This document shows, piece by piece, positions 9,048-16,886 of a DNA stretch of 64,000 nucleotides. Each line of letters starts with the position of its first letter. Position 1 is the stretch's first letter. A program made the position numbers and the translations under genes. Under the pieces are notes generated by a model. That model searched no databases, was not told the origin of the DNA, and saw nothing but the letters and a program-made list of their open reading frames with translations. The stretch lies in the NCBI GenBank assembly GCA_041402125.1, contig JAWKSY010000012.1, positions 1 to 64,000 on the forward strand. The letters are read 5' to 3'. Source of the stretch: JAWKSY01 sp041402125. GTDB taxonomy: Bacteria > Planctomycetota > GCA-002687715 > DRQF01.

Positions 9048-9506
9048 ATGAGCGGGAGCACCCCCGAGGCCGTCGCGCTGGGATTCTCCGGGACGGACAC
9101 CCGAAGGGTGAGACTCCTCGGAGAATCCGCGACGCTGGCCCTCTACCTGGGCGAGGCCGATCGCGCGGAGGAGATCTTCCGGGCGATCGAGATCCTCGCG
9201 CCCGAGGAGCCGGTCGCCTTCCACGGCCTCGCGGAACTGGCGCTGGCCCGCGGCGAGGCCGAGGAGGCCCGCCGGGCCGCGCGCCTGGCGCAGGGGGCCT
9301 TTCGCGCCGACGCCTCCGGCGTCGCCCTCGGTCTCGTGCTCGAGGCCCGGGGCTGGTTGCTCGAGGGGGCTCGCGCGGAGGCGCTCGCCTGCCTCGCGCG
9401 GGCGGAAAATCTGGATCCGGCCGGTCCCGGCGCCGCGATGGCGTCCGCTCTGGCCCATGAGCTCGCGGTCCTCGACGAGACCGCGGGTAGCGAGGTGAAG
9501 CGATGA
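9048..9506 (+). CDS. sctG: TPR chaperone, SctG-like
   Basis: The 152-residue product begins at ATG 9048, three bases after the upstream stop, and overlaps the next gene start by four bases (ATGA at 9503). It consists of tetratricopeptide-like helical pairs (LYLGEADRAEEIFRAIEILA, HGLAELALARGEAEEARRAA, LEGARAEALACLARAENLDP). YscG/PscG chaperones of needle subunits are TPR proteins of about 115 residues, and CesD/SycD-type translocator chaperones are about 150-170 with three TPRs, so either class fits. Its position directly after the needle candidate favours the SctG role. Cytoplasmic; no signal peptide. Confidence 0.65.
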   Translation: MSGSTPEAVALGFSGTDTRRVRLLGESATLALYLGEADRAEEIFRAIEILAPEEPVAFHGLAELALARGEAEEARRAARLAQGAFRADASGVALGLVLEARGWLLEGARAEALACLARAENLDPAGPGAAMASALAHELAVLDETAGSEVKR

Positions 9507-9888
9507 ACTCGATCGACGGCATCGGCGGCGTCCCCGGCGGACGGGCTCCGGTCTCCCCGAAGGCGGTGGCCGGACCGACGGAAACTCCGGCGGCTTCCTT
9601 CCGCGACGTGCTGCGCTCGGTGGAGAGCGGTGCGACGCCGGGCGAGCCGACGGGGGAGAGCGAGGGCGCTTCCGGCGCGTGCGCGTCTCGTCCGCGACTA
9701 CCGGGATCCAGGGTCTCGAGCGTTCGGAAGGAGTACTTCGGACGCACGGTCGAGACGCTCCTGGAGGGCTCCACGGTCCCGCCCTCGACGCCGAGGGTCG
9801 CGCCGCGCTGGCGGCGGAGATCATCGAACTGGAGCCCCTGCGGCGTCACTTCGAGCGCCTCATCACCCGGCTCGAACAGGAGGGCTGA
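9503..9888 (+). CDS. T3SS protein of unknown function in the H position, interrupted by one apparent base deletion
   Basis: ATG 9503 overlaps the previous stop. The frame reads coherently to about 9766 (ASFRDVLRSVESG ... FGRTVETLLEG), then the sensible peptide continues one frame down (GLHGPALDAEGRAALAAE ... RHFERLITRLEQEG) to the stop at 9888. One additional G in the GGG run at 9766-9768 would restore a 128-residue protein, whose stop lies three bases before the sctI start. The position between the TPR chaperone and sctI corresponds to yscH (yopR) in Yersinia, but I see no sequence support for that identity. The uncorrected frame runs on to 10156 as antisense-like noise. Confidence 0.6.
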
Positions 9889-9891
9889 ATC

Positions 9892-10320
9892 ATGTTGGAG
9901 CTCACGAATCTCGGCGCGGCTCCGGCCGCGCGAGCCGCGGCCGCCGCGAGTCCCGAGGCGGCGGGTGTCGCGTCGGTCGGTTCCGGCCCGGGCTTCCGCC
10001 CCCTCGAGGTCGGCGGGTCGGATGCGAGGTCCTTCCCGGATCTCCTCGGTGCGATCGACGACGCCTTCCGGGCCCAGGCGGGATTCGAGGAGCGGATGCG
10101 GACCCGTCTCGGAGATCTGGATCGCGAAGGCGCCGCGCTGCGCACCCGCGGCGTGAAGGCGGGCGACGAGGAGTTCATGGACTTCCAGAACAAGCGTCTC
10201 GGCGCCCTGCTCGAGATCCAGATGGAAGGGCACCGGACGGCCTTCGGCGTCCAGATCGCCTCGAAGCTCATCGAGCACGCGAGTTCCGGCGTCCGCACGA
10301 CGCTCCAGACGCAGGCCTGA
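9892..10320 (+). CDS. sctI: T3SS inner rod protein SctI
   Basis: The 142-residue product starts at ATG 9892. Its low-complexity Ala-rich N-terminus is followed by helices; the C-terminal 45 residues (LLEIQMEGHRTAFGVQ then IASKLIEHASSGVRTTLQTQ) match the conserved end of YscI/PrgJ-type rod proteins, in which a membrane-proximal helix ends with a Lys/Val-rich segment and a Leu/Gln tail. Rod proteins line the periplasmic part of the basal body and link the export gate to the needle. The location directly before sctJ is canonical. Length agrees with the family (80-145). Confidence 0.75.
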   Translation: MLELTNLGAAPAARAAAAASPEAAGVASVGSGPGFRPLEVGGSDARSFPDLLGAIDDAFRAQAGFEERMRTRLGDLDREGAALRTRGVKAGDEEFMDFQNKRLGALLEIQMEGHRTAFGVQIASKLIEHASSGVRTTLQTQA

Positions 10321-10338
10321 TCCGGGAGACGAAGAACC

Positions 10339-11175
10339 ATGCGAGTTCGATGCGCGATCATCATCGGTCTTCTCTCGGCGCTCCTGCCGGCCTGCGGGGA
10401 GGAGCGCGTCGCGATCGCGACGGTTCAGACCGAGGTCGAGGCCAACGAGATCCACGCCGCCCTCGAGCGCTACGGCGTGCCCGCGCCGCGCGTCGAGAGA
10501 GAGGGCGAGGACGCCGATCTCCGTCTCCGGATCGAGGTCGCGCCCGACCACGAGTCCCGGGCGCGACGCATCCTCGATCGGCTGCGCCTCCCGCGGTCGG
10601 AAAGCGTGCAGCGGGACCCGGACGTGGATGCCGATTCGTCCTTCGCGCGCCTCATCAACTACACGGAGCTGCGGTCGCGAGATCTGGAACGAATGCTCCG
10701 TCAGGTGGGCTTTCACGACGTTCAGGTGACCCTCGAACCGGCCGAGGAGGCGGTCCGTGAAGCCCGGACCAGATTGTCGCCACCGGAGGAACCCCGGGCG
10801 CACGTTGCGGTCGTCGTGAGCTGGTTGCGAGACGAGGAGGACGACGCCGCACCACTCGACGTGGACGGGGTCCGCGAGCTGGTCGCGAGTGCCTTCGCGA
10901 AGCTCCAGGCGGATCAGGTCTTCGTCTGTCCTCCGGTCGCGATCGACATGCGGACCCTGCGCCGCGAGGCGAGATCGGATCCCGCTCCCCGGTCCGAGGC
11001 CGGGGTCGAGGACTCGTCCGGTCCGCTGCGGACGCTCCTCGTCGCGGTCGTCTTCTTCGCCCTGCTCGCCGCCGGTCTGGCCGTCGGGCTCGTGCGCTTC
11101 CGCGGGCGCTGGCTCGCGCTGCGGGCGGGCGCGGACCGGAAAGAGAACCCGGAGTCCGGGTCCCGCGCGGCCTGA
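10339..11175 (+). CDS. sctJ: T3SS inner-membrane ring lipoprotein SctJ
   Basis: The 278-residue product has a lipoprotein signal (CAIIIGLLSALLPAC, lipid Cys near residue 19), a first ring-building domain (VQTEVEANEIHAALERYGV), the linker, and a second domain containing NYTELRSRDLERMLRQVGFH, then a membrane helix around residues 232-255 (TLLVAVVFFALLAAGLAVGL) and a basic tail. Lipidation plus one C-terminal helix distinguishes SctJ from flagellar FliF, which has two membrane helices and no lipobox. This is one of the strongest indications that the cluster is a non-flagellar T3SS. Confidence 0.88.
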   Translation: MRVRCAIIIGLLSALLPACGEERVAIATVQTEVEANEIHAALERYGVPAPRVEREGEDADLRLRIEVAPDHESRARRILDRLRLPRSESVQRDPDVDADSSFARLINYTELRSRDLERMLRQVGFHDVQVTLEPAEEAVREARTRLSPPEEPRAHVAVVVSWLRDEEDDAAPLDVDGVRELVASAFAKLQADQVFVCPPVAIDMRTLRREARSDPAPRSEAGVEDSSGPLRTLLVAVVFFALLAAGLAVGLVRFRGRWLALRAGADRKENPESGSRAA

Positions 11176-11196
11176 GGTCGGCGAGGAGGCTTCGTC

Positions 11197-11940
11197 ATGG
11201 TCACGCCCCTTCGCGACGCCGCCTTCCTCGCCCTCGCGGGTTCGGACCCCGAGCGCGCGGCCGCGTTGATCGCGCGTCACCCGCGCCGACCCGGAAGCGA
11301 GCAGGCGCGAGCGCTCGCGGCGGAAGGCGTCGAGGCGCTCCTCCACGCGGAGCTCGACGGACTCGACCCGCGGCGCGCCCGCGGTCTTCCGGACTCGCGC
11401 CTCGCGCATTTCCTGCGGCGACGCGCGCTGCGACCGGGTCGGATCCCGCTCGCGCTCTCGCAGCGCCTTCCCACGGCTGTCCGACGACTCGTGGATCTCG
11501 ACGAGACGTCCCGCGCCGCATTCGAGCGGGAGCTCGGGGCGACGCTCGCCGCGCGCCTGGTCTTCATGGCGCCTCCCGAACGGCGCGTCGATCTCCTTCG
11601 GCCGCTGGGAACCGCGCTCGCCCGCGACGTCGCCGAGCGCCTCGACGGTGAGGCCGCCCGGATGATCGTCTCGCCGATCCCGCTCGGCTTCATGCGGGAC
11701 CTCCGCGCGCACTGGGACGCCGCCGCGCGGGACCGCGAACGCGAGCCGTTGCTCCGGGCCCTCGGGCGCCGCCTGATCGCCCTGGCTCTCATCGATCTCG
11801 AGCCCGGTGATCGGCGACGGGTGGACGATCTCGCGCGAGGCGGACGCCTCCCGGATCTTCCCTCCGACGCGGTCCCGGAAGCGGAGTTCGCTCCGCTCGC
11901 CCGTCGGATCCTCGACGAGACGAGCGGAGACAGATCATGA
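11197..11940 (+). CDS. sctK: T3SS sorting-platform protein SctK-like
   Basis: ATG 11197 follows GCGAGGAGG. The 247-residue cytoplasmic product is Leu/Arg/Ala-rich and helical, without signal peptide or membrane segment. Primary-sequence similarity within SctK is very low, so the call rests on position between sctJ and sctL, on length (SctK is typically 200-240) and on overlap with the next start (ATGA at 11937). SctK links the SctQ pods of the cytoplasmic sorting platform to SctD. No catalytic motif is evident. Confidence 0.65.
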   Translation: MVTPLRDAAFLALAGSDPERAAALIARHPRRPGSEQARALAAEGVEALLHAELDGLDPRRARGLPDSRLAHFLRRRALRPGRIPLALSQRLPTAVRRLVDLDETSRAAFERELGATLAARLVFMAPPERRVDLLRPLGTALARDVAERLDGEAARMIVSPIPLGFMRDLRAHWDAAARDREREPLLRALGRRLIALALIDLEPGDRRRVDDLARGGRLPDLPSDAVPEAEFAPLARRILDETSGDRS

Positions 11941-12641
11941 ACGACACCCACGGCAGGGGCGGCCGGATCGGCGAGTTCGCCTCGCCGGAGCCGAGGCCTT
12001 GCGGCCGCTCCATCCGATGACGCGCGTCCTCGCCCCCGATCTCGTCGTTCTCGAGACCCGCGTCGCCGAGGTCGAGCGGGAGCTGGCCGCGGCCCGCGCC
12101 GAGGCCGACCGCTGCGTCGCCGAGGCGCGAGACGAGGCCGCCGCGATCGTCGCCGCGGCGGAGGCGGAGCAGGACGAGATCGAGCGGAGGATGCGCGCCG
12201 AAGCGCTGGCGGCGGCGGAGTCCGGGATCCGTTCGCTCGTCGAGTCTCTTCGCGCCGAGGAGACGTCGCGAAGGGACGATTTCCCGCGCGAGGTCGCGGA
12301 GGCGGCCCTCGCGATGTGCCGGGCGCTGCTCTCGCACGCGTCCGCTGCGACGCCGACGTGCTCGTGGAGATGATCACCGAGACCCTGGCCGCGGCCGCCC
12401 ACGGCCGGGACGCCGGTCTCGTCCTGCACCCCTCCGACTACGACCTGCTCGGGGCGCGCTTCGACGAGATCGCGGTGGCGCAGGGTCGCGGCGCCGGGCT
12501 CCGGCTCGTGCTGGACGATCGCCTGCCGCGCGGCAGCGTCCGCGTCGAGACGGAGCGGGGCATCCACGACGGTTCGCTCGAGAGGCGGCTCGCCGATCTC
12601 GAGCGCCACGTCCGCGGTCGACTGGGAGGATCGCATCATGA
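11937..12641 (+). CDS. sctL: T3SS ATPase stator SctL, with three apparent single-base deletions
   Basis: The gene starts at ATG 11937 (overlapping the sctK stop) and the frame of that ATG also supplies a TGA overlapping the sctN start at 12638, yet the body is readable only in the other two frames. The N-terminal piece reads to about 11995; a second frame gives APDLVVLETRVAEVERELAA with a long coiled coil (residues about 30-120) to about 12338; a third gives DADVLVEMITETLAAAAHGR to RLADLERHVRGRLGG. Each switch lowers the frame by one, so three one-base deletions restore a 235-residue protein, the normal SctL/FliH length. Domain order (coiled coil, then globular C-terminal domain) fits SctL, which couples the SctN ATPase to the sorting platform. 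Confidence 0.7.
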
Positions 12642-13948
12642 GTCGACGGCTGATCGACGAGCTCGCCCTGGGCGGGCGCATCGGGGCGGTGCATCGCCTC
12701 GGATACGTGACGGAGATGAAGGGACTGCTCCTTCGCGCCGTGGTGCCGGATGCGGGCGTCGGCGACATCTGCGCGATCCGAGTCTCCGATCGACGGGACG
12801 TCCGCGCCGAGGTCGTCGGCTTCGAGCGGAACGAGGTCTCCTGCTCCCCGCTCGAGCCCGTTCAGGGCCTCCGGCTCAGGGCGGAGATCCAGGTGGAGGA
12901 GGAGTGCGCCACCGTCCCCGTCGGCGCGCGCGTCGAGGGCCGCGTGCTCGACGGCCTCGGGCGCCCTCTCGATCTCGGTTCGCGGGGAGCGCTGCATGCG
13001 GGGGCCTCGGCGCCGCTGTGGAACTCGCCGCCGAACCCCCTCGCGAGACGACCGATCACCGAGGCGCTCAGCACCGGCGTCCGCGCCATCGACGGCGTCC
13101 TGACGCTCGGTCGCGGACAGCGCATGGGGATCTTCGCCGCCGCCGGCTGCGGCAAGAGCACGCTGCTCTCGATGATCGCGCGGAACGTCCAGGCCGACCG
13201 GATCGTCCTCGCGCTCATCGGCGAGCGCGGCAAGGAGGTCCGCGGCTTCCTCGAGAACGACCTCGGAGAGGAGGGGATGAAGCGGGCGACGGTCGTCGTC
13301 TCGACCTCCGACCAGCCCGCCGTCCTGCGCCTGCGCGCGGCCTGGGTCGCCACCGCCATCGCCGAGGAGGCGCGCGCCAGGGGCGAGAACGTGGTCCTGT
13401 TGATGGACTCCGTCACGCGCTTCGCCCGAGCCCAGCGCGAGATCGGCCTCGCCGCCGGGGAGGCGCCGGGACGACAGGGATACCCTCCGAGCGTCTTCGC
13501 CCGGCTCCCCGAGCTCTTCGAGCGGGCCGGAAACGACGCACGGGGCTCGATCACCGCGCTCTACACGGTCCTCGTCGCCGGCGACGACATCGGCGAGCCC
13601 GTCGCCGACGAGACGATGGGACTGCTCGACGGACACATCGTTCTCTCGCGCGAGATCGCCGCCCGTGGGCGCTATCCCGCGATCGACGTCATCCGCAGCA
13701 AGAGCCGCGTGATGAACGACGTCGTGGGCGGAGCGCACGAGGAGCTCGCGCGTCGCGCGAACGCCGCCCTGGCGGCCCTGGAGAAGAACGAGGACAAGAT
13801 CGCGATGGGCCTCTTCAAGAACGCGCCGCCGGAGGAGAAGCGTCTCGTGGAGAGAGGTCAGCGTCTCGTCGAGTTCCTCCGGCAGGATCGTCACGATCCC
13901 CAGGACTTCGCGACCACCCTCGCCCGGCTGGGCGAGCTGGTCGGCTGA
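12638..13948 (+). CDS. sctN: T3SS export ATPase SctN
   Basis: The 436-residue product carries a Walker A loop AAAGCGKST (residues about 166-174), the catalytic-glutamate motif GERGKEVRGF (about 194), Walker B VVLLMDSVTRFARAQRE (about 251) and the family signature EAPGRQGYPPSVFARLPEL. These define the F1-like T3SS/flagellar export ATPases, which unfold and release substrates at the cytoplasmic entrance. GGGAGGA-type ribosome site lies before ATG 12638, which overlaps the end of sctL. Flanking sctL and sctO show that it is the secretion ATPase and not a flagellar FliI. The frame is intact. Confidence 0.95.
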   Translation: MSRRLIDELALGGRIGAVHRLGYVTEMKGLLLRAVVPDAGVGDICAIRVSDRRDVRAEVVGFERNEVSCSPLEPVQGLRLRAEIQVEEECATVPVGARVEGRVLDGLGRPLDLGSRGALHAGASAPLWNSPPNPLARRPITEALSTGVRAIDGVLTLGRGQRMGIFAAAGCGKSTLLSMIARNVQADRIVLALIGERGKEVRGFLENDLGEEGMKRATVVVSTSDQPAVLRLRAAWVATAIAEEARARGENVVLLMDSVTRFARAQREIGLAAGEAPGRQGYPPSVFARLPELFERAGNDARGSITALYTVLVAGDDIGEPVADETMGLLDGHIVLSREIAARGRYPAIDVIRSKSRVMNDVVGGAHEELARRANAALAALEKNEDKIAMGLFKNAPPEEKRLVERGQRLVEFLRQDRHDPQDFATTLARLGELVG

Positions 13949-13951
13949 CCG

Positions 13952-14437
13952 ATGAAGGGGGGGTTCCGCTTCGATCTCGAGCCCGAGCTCGAGCGGCGAC
14001 GCGAGGCCCGCGACGCTCAGCGGCGCCGGGTCGATCGGGCGCGGCGCATCGTCGCCGTGCGCGCCTGGTCGGTGGAAAAGTCCCGCGATGCCCTGCGCGC
14101 GATCGAGCAACGGATCCGCGAGGCGCGCGATGACCGACTGCGGAGGGCCGCGGATCGGGGTGACGTCGAGGCGGCCGCCGCGCACCTCGACGGCCTCGCG
14201 CGGCTTCTCGCCGGCGCGAGGGCTCGACTGGGTCGGCGCGAGGACTCCCTCCGGACGGCGGGTCACCAGCTCGAGCTGGCCGAGGAGGAGCTCCGCGATC
14301 TCGAGAGCGCCCGCCGTGCCCTCGAACGCCTGCGGGAGCGACGCGAACGGGCCTGGCGAGGCGCGCGCGAGCGACGCGCCGAGTCGCGGCGGGACGACGA
14401 CGCGGTCATCGCCTGGTGGCACTCACGAGAGGACTGA
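13952..14437 (+). CDS. sctO: T3SS ATPase central stalk SctO-like
   Basis: The 161-residue, strongly charged product is almost entirely a two-helix coiled coil (ELERRREARDAQRRRVDRAR, QLELAEEELRDLESARRALE). SctO/FliJ proteins are coiled coils of about 140-170 residues encoded immediately after the ATPase and act as the rotor-like stalk connecting SctN to the SctV ring. Only three bases separate it from sctN. Sequence conservation in this family is negligible, so position, length and predicted structure carry the call. Confidence 0.75.
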   Translation: MKGGFRFDLEPELERRREARDAQRRRVDRARRIVAVRAWSVEKSRDALRAIEQRIREARDDRLRRAADRGDVEAAAAHLDGLARLLAGARARLGRREDSLRTAGHQLELAEEELRDLESARRALERLRERRERAWRGARERRAESRRDDDAVIAWWHSRED

Positions 14438-14440
14438 ACG

Positions 14441-15340
14441 ATGGTCGATCCGGTTTCCCGAGGACGGGAGCACGAGGAGGCGCGCCGCCTCGAGCGCCGG
14501 CGGCTCGATCGGCAGGCACGCTCGGCGGAGTCGAGGAGCCGCGAGGGGCGTGACTTCCGGGAGGCTCTGGAGACACGTCGTCTTGCGACCTCCGATGGTC
14601 GGGTCCGCCTCGAGGGAGGGCTGCATCGCGAGCCCGGTCTCGCTCCTGGCCAGAGGCGTCCGGCCGAGGGTCCCGCGACCTCGAGGCACGCCCGTCTTCT
14701 GCGGCAGAGCGAAGCGACCGAAGTGCCGGAGGAGGGCGACGCGCGCATCGCGGAGGCGGAGAGCGCGAGGTCCGTCGCGACCGAACGCGTCCCCATCGCC
14801 CGGCTCCAATGGATCTCGCGGGGCGGAGACTCCCGGGGATCGGACCCCGGCGCTCCCCCGAGGACCGCGGAGGGGAGTCGAGAGCCGGCCGATCGTGTAG
14901 AGGACGAGCTCGAGATCCGGGAGCGTGAGCGCCCCGAGGACGAATCCGCGCCCCGTGGCGCGAATGCCGACGCCCCGGCGCCGGACCCGAACCTCGTCGG
15001 CGGAGAGGGGGCGGGCTCCCAGGGTGCGCCGCCGGAGTCGTCTCCGCCCCCGTCAGGCGAGGGGCAGGGCCTCACGGCCCCCCGGATCGATCCGGCCCTC
15101 TACGCCGGCCTCGTGGACTACGCGGTCTACCTGCGCGATCGCGGCGCAGGTGCGGAGTTCCGGATGGGGCTGGATCGCAAGCGTTTCGGCTCGGCGCATC
15201 TGCGGATCCGTTCGCTCGGCGGGGGCCGCATCGAGCTCGCGGTCGACGGGAAGGGGGAGATCGGTCCCGAGGATCTCCGAGACCTCCGTCGACGCTTCTC
15301 CGAGCGGGGCCTGGTCCTCGTCACGGCGCCGATCACCTGA
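14441..15340 (+). CDS. sctP: T3SS needle-length regulator SctP-like (FliK/HpaP-type)
   Basis: The 299-residue product has a disordered Arg/Glu/Pro-rich first 200 residues and a compact C-terminal domain (residues about 220-299) with RMGLDRKRFGSAHLRIRSL and GRIELAVDGKGEIGPEDLRD, resembling the substrate-switch domain of YscP/FliK/HpaP, which senses needle completion and acts on SctU. It follows sctO by three bases, as in other T3SS operons. It is the last gene of this colinear stretch. The disordered region would be the ruler segment. Confidence 0.65.
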   Translation: MVDPVSRGREHEEARRLERRRLDRQARSAESRSREGRDFREALETRRLATSDGRVRLEGGLHREPGLAPGQRRPAEGPATSRHARLLRQSEATEVPEEGDARIAEAESARSVATERVPIARLQWISRGGDSRGSDPGAPPRTAEGSREPADRVEDELEIRERERPEDESAPRGANADAPAPDPNLVGGEGAGSQGAPPESSPPPSGEGQGLTAPRIDPALYAGLVDYAVYLRDRGAGAEFRMGLDRKRFGSAHLRIRSLGGGRIELAVDGKGEIGPEDLRDLRRRFSERGLVLVTAPIT

Positions 15341-15452
15341 GCCCACTGCTCCGGTGTCGCAACCCGACGGCCTCGATTCCTCATGGCATCGACGATTCCA
15401 CGGGCAACGTGACCTTGGGCCGTGTACCCTCCGGGACTCAGGAGGAAGGAAC

Positions 15453-15869
15453 GTGGAGCCCGAGAAATCCCCCTATCCCGTTGAGTCGTGGCACCTCGAA
15501 GCATGGAATCACGCGAACCGCCAAGTTCGAGAGGGAACAGCTGACGCTATGACCAGGATCGCCGTGAGGCTCGGACTCGAGGGATTCTCTCAATGGTTGG
15601 ACGAAGTCCGGCAAGTGGCCGGGGAGGATGTCAGGCGACACCTGGACCTCGAGGATGACCAGGAGCCTTCGGGTCAGGCCGTGATCCCGCCCAGGTCTGA
15701 CGCGACGTTGAAGAGAGAAGCCCAGCTGTCAGCCGACGCCTTCTGGTTCTTTGGAGTCATCGGGGTCCTGTGTTTTCTGGTTGGATGGAAGCAAGCGGCC
15801 GGGGGCTTCGGATGCTTCGCGATCCTGTTGGCCCTTGTGTCGGCCTATGCGACGGCTCAGAGGAAATGA
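15453..15869 (+). CDS. Small membrane protein, function unknown
   Basis: GTG 15453 is chosen because AGGAGGAAGGA lies immediately upstream. The 138-residue product has a soluble acidic N-terminus (about 90 residues, WLDEVRQVAGEDVRRHLDLE) and two closely spaced hydrophobic helices at the C-terminus (AFWFFGVIGVLCFLVGW and FGCFAILLALVSAYA). Codon third positions are less GC-biased than in sctP, hinting at a different history. It sits between sctP and the sigma factor gene; no family recognised. Confidence 0.65.
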   Translation: MEPEKSPYPVESWHLEAWNHANRQVREGTADAMTRIAVRLGLEGFSQWLDEVRQVAGEDVRRHLDLEDDQEPSGQAVIPPRSDATLKREAQLSADAFWFFGVIGVLCFLVGWKQAAGGFGCFAILLALVSAYATAQRK

Positions 15870-16014
15870 CCGGAGGTCAATTCAATGAGCTGCGAGTTTC
15901 CAATTGAATGACGTCCGGTCGGACTGGCCGCTTGACGGCCTTCGCGGCTCCCTTCGATAATCCCGTTCGACGCGCCCGTTTGCCGGGTCGGTGCCGAGGA
16001 GAGGAGAACCCGCC

Positions 16015-16758
16015 ATGGGCGAGGAGCGAGACCGAGGCCGCGCGAGCGGTTCCGGCGAGGCCGGCCGATCCGAAGATCGCGATCTCTTCAGCCAGCACTC
16101 CCAGATCCCCGAGTTTCGCGGGGGAGACGACAGCTTCGACGGGACCTCGAAATACATCTTCGACCGCGCCGGGGAGATGAGCGTCAACGAACTCTGGGAG
16201 AAGCTCACCGAGCGCTATCAGCGGCGGCTGGTTCTCTTCGCCGACCTGCAGATCGGACCCTCGCTCCGCGGCTACACGACCGCGGAGGACGTCGTCCAGG
16301 AGGTCTTCCTGAAGGTCCTGCGCTTCACCGGGACCTTCGAGTGGCGAGGGCGGGGCAGCTTCTTCCGCTGGCTCTGCAAGAAGGTCCGCGAGCACGTCAT
16401 CGACACGCGTCGCAAGATGGACACGCGCAAGGGTGCCGATGCCGGGTACGACGGTCCCTCCGACGAGAGCGGCCATTCGCCAATCTCGCGGATGTCCGAC
16501 GACCACGCCGGCCCCGTGACGGAGGTCGGTGGGCGCGACTACGTCTCGCGCGTCCGCGACACGCTGGAGCGACCCGAACTGGGGACGCTCTACCGCGAGG
16601 TCCTCGTCCTCCTCGTCGTCGAGGGACGGGAGTCACGGGAGGTGGCCGAGGAACGGGGCGTCTCGGTGGACGTGCTGCGCCGGCAGAAGAACCGGGCGAA
16701 GAAGATCTGGCGGGACCTCCTCGAGGCCGAAGGGCTGGAACCCGACGAGTTGCTCTGA
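16015..16758 (+). CDS. ECF-like sigma-70 family RNA polymerase sigma factor
   Basis: ATG 16015 is preferred over upstream starts because GAGGAGAGGAG precedes it. In the 247-residue product, region 2 is visible around residues 65-130 (ERYQRRLVLFADLQIG, TTAEDVVQEVFLKVLRF, WRGRGSFFRWLCKKVREHV) and region 4 near 180-235 (LYREVLVLLVVEGRESREVA, RGVSVDVLRRQKNRAKKIW). The extended N-terminus (~60 residues) is unusual for a minimal ECF factor but common in Planctomycetota. It is transcribed toward a terminator and convergent with the transmembrane kinase gene, inside the T3SS region, so it is a candidate activator of this cluster. Confidence 0.88.
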   Translation: MGEERDRGRASGSGEAGRSEDRDLFSQHSQIPEFRGGDDSFDGTSKYIFDRAGEMSVNELWEKLTERYQRRLVLFADLQIGPSLRGYTTAEDVVQEVFLKVLRFTGTFEWRGRGSFFRWLCKKVREHVIDTRRKMDTRKGADAGYDGPSDESGHSPISRMSDDHAGPVTEVGGRDYVSRVRDTLERPELGTLYREVLVLLVVEGRESREVAEERGVSVDVLRRQKNRAKKIWRDLLEAEGLEPDELL

Positions 16759-16826
16759 GGTCGGCGGGGGCCTCGTCGGCGTCTCTGCGTTTCCGAGCTC
16801 GCATATCTTGATCGACACGCGAAAAT

Positions 16827-16860
16827 GAGGGGCGGCGCCGGATCACCGACGCCGCCCCTC
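16827..16860. terminator. Hairpin between convergent sigma factor and kinase genes
   Basis: An 11-bp perfect stem (GAGGGGCGGCG at 16827-16837 with CGCCGCCCCTC at 16850-16860) and a 12-base loop. On the minus strand it is followed by TTTT, so it acts best as terminator of the kinase gene ending at 16887, and may also stop the sigma factor transcript. Confidence 0.7.
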
Positions 16861-16886
16861 GTTCCTTCCCCTGCCGGGTGGCGAGA

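Noticed and set aside
7092..11712. Long minus-strand frames across the T3SS small genes
   Set aside because: Plus-strand genes are tightly packed with overlapping starts and stops and recognisable products; the minus frames are shadows.
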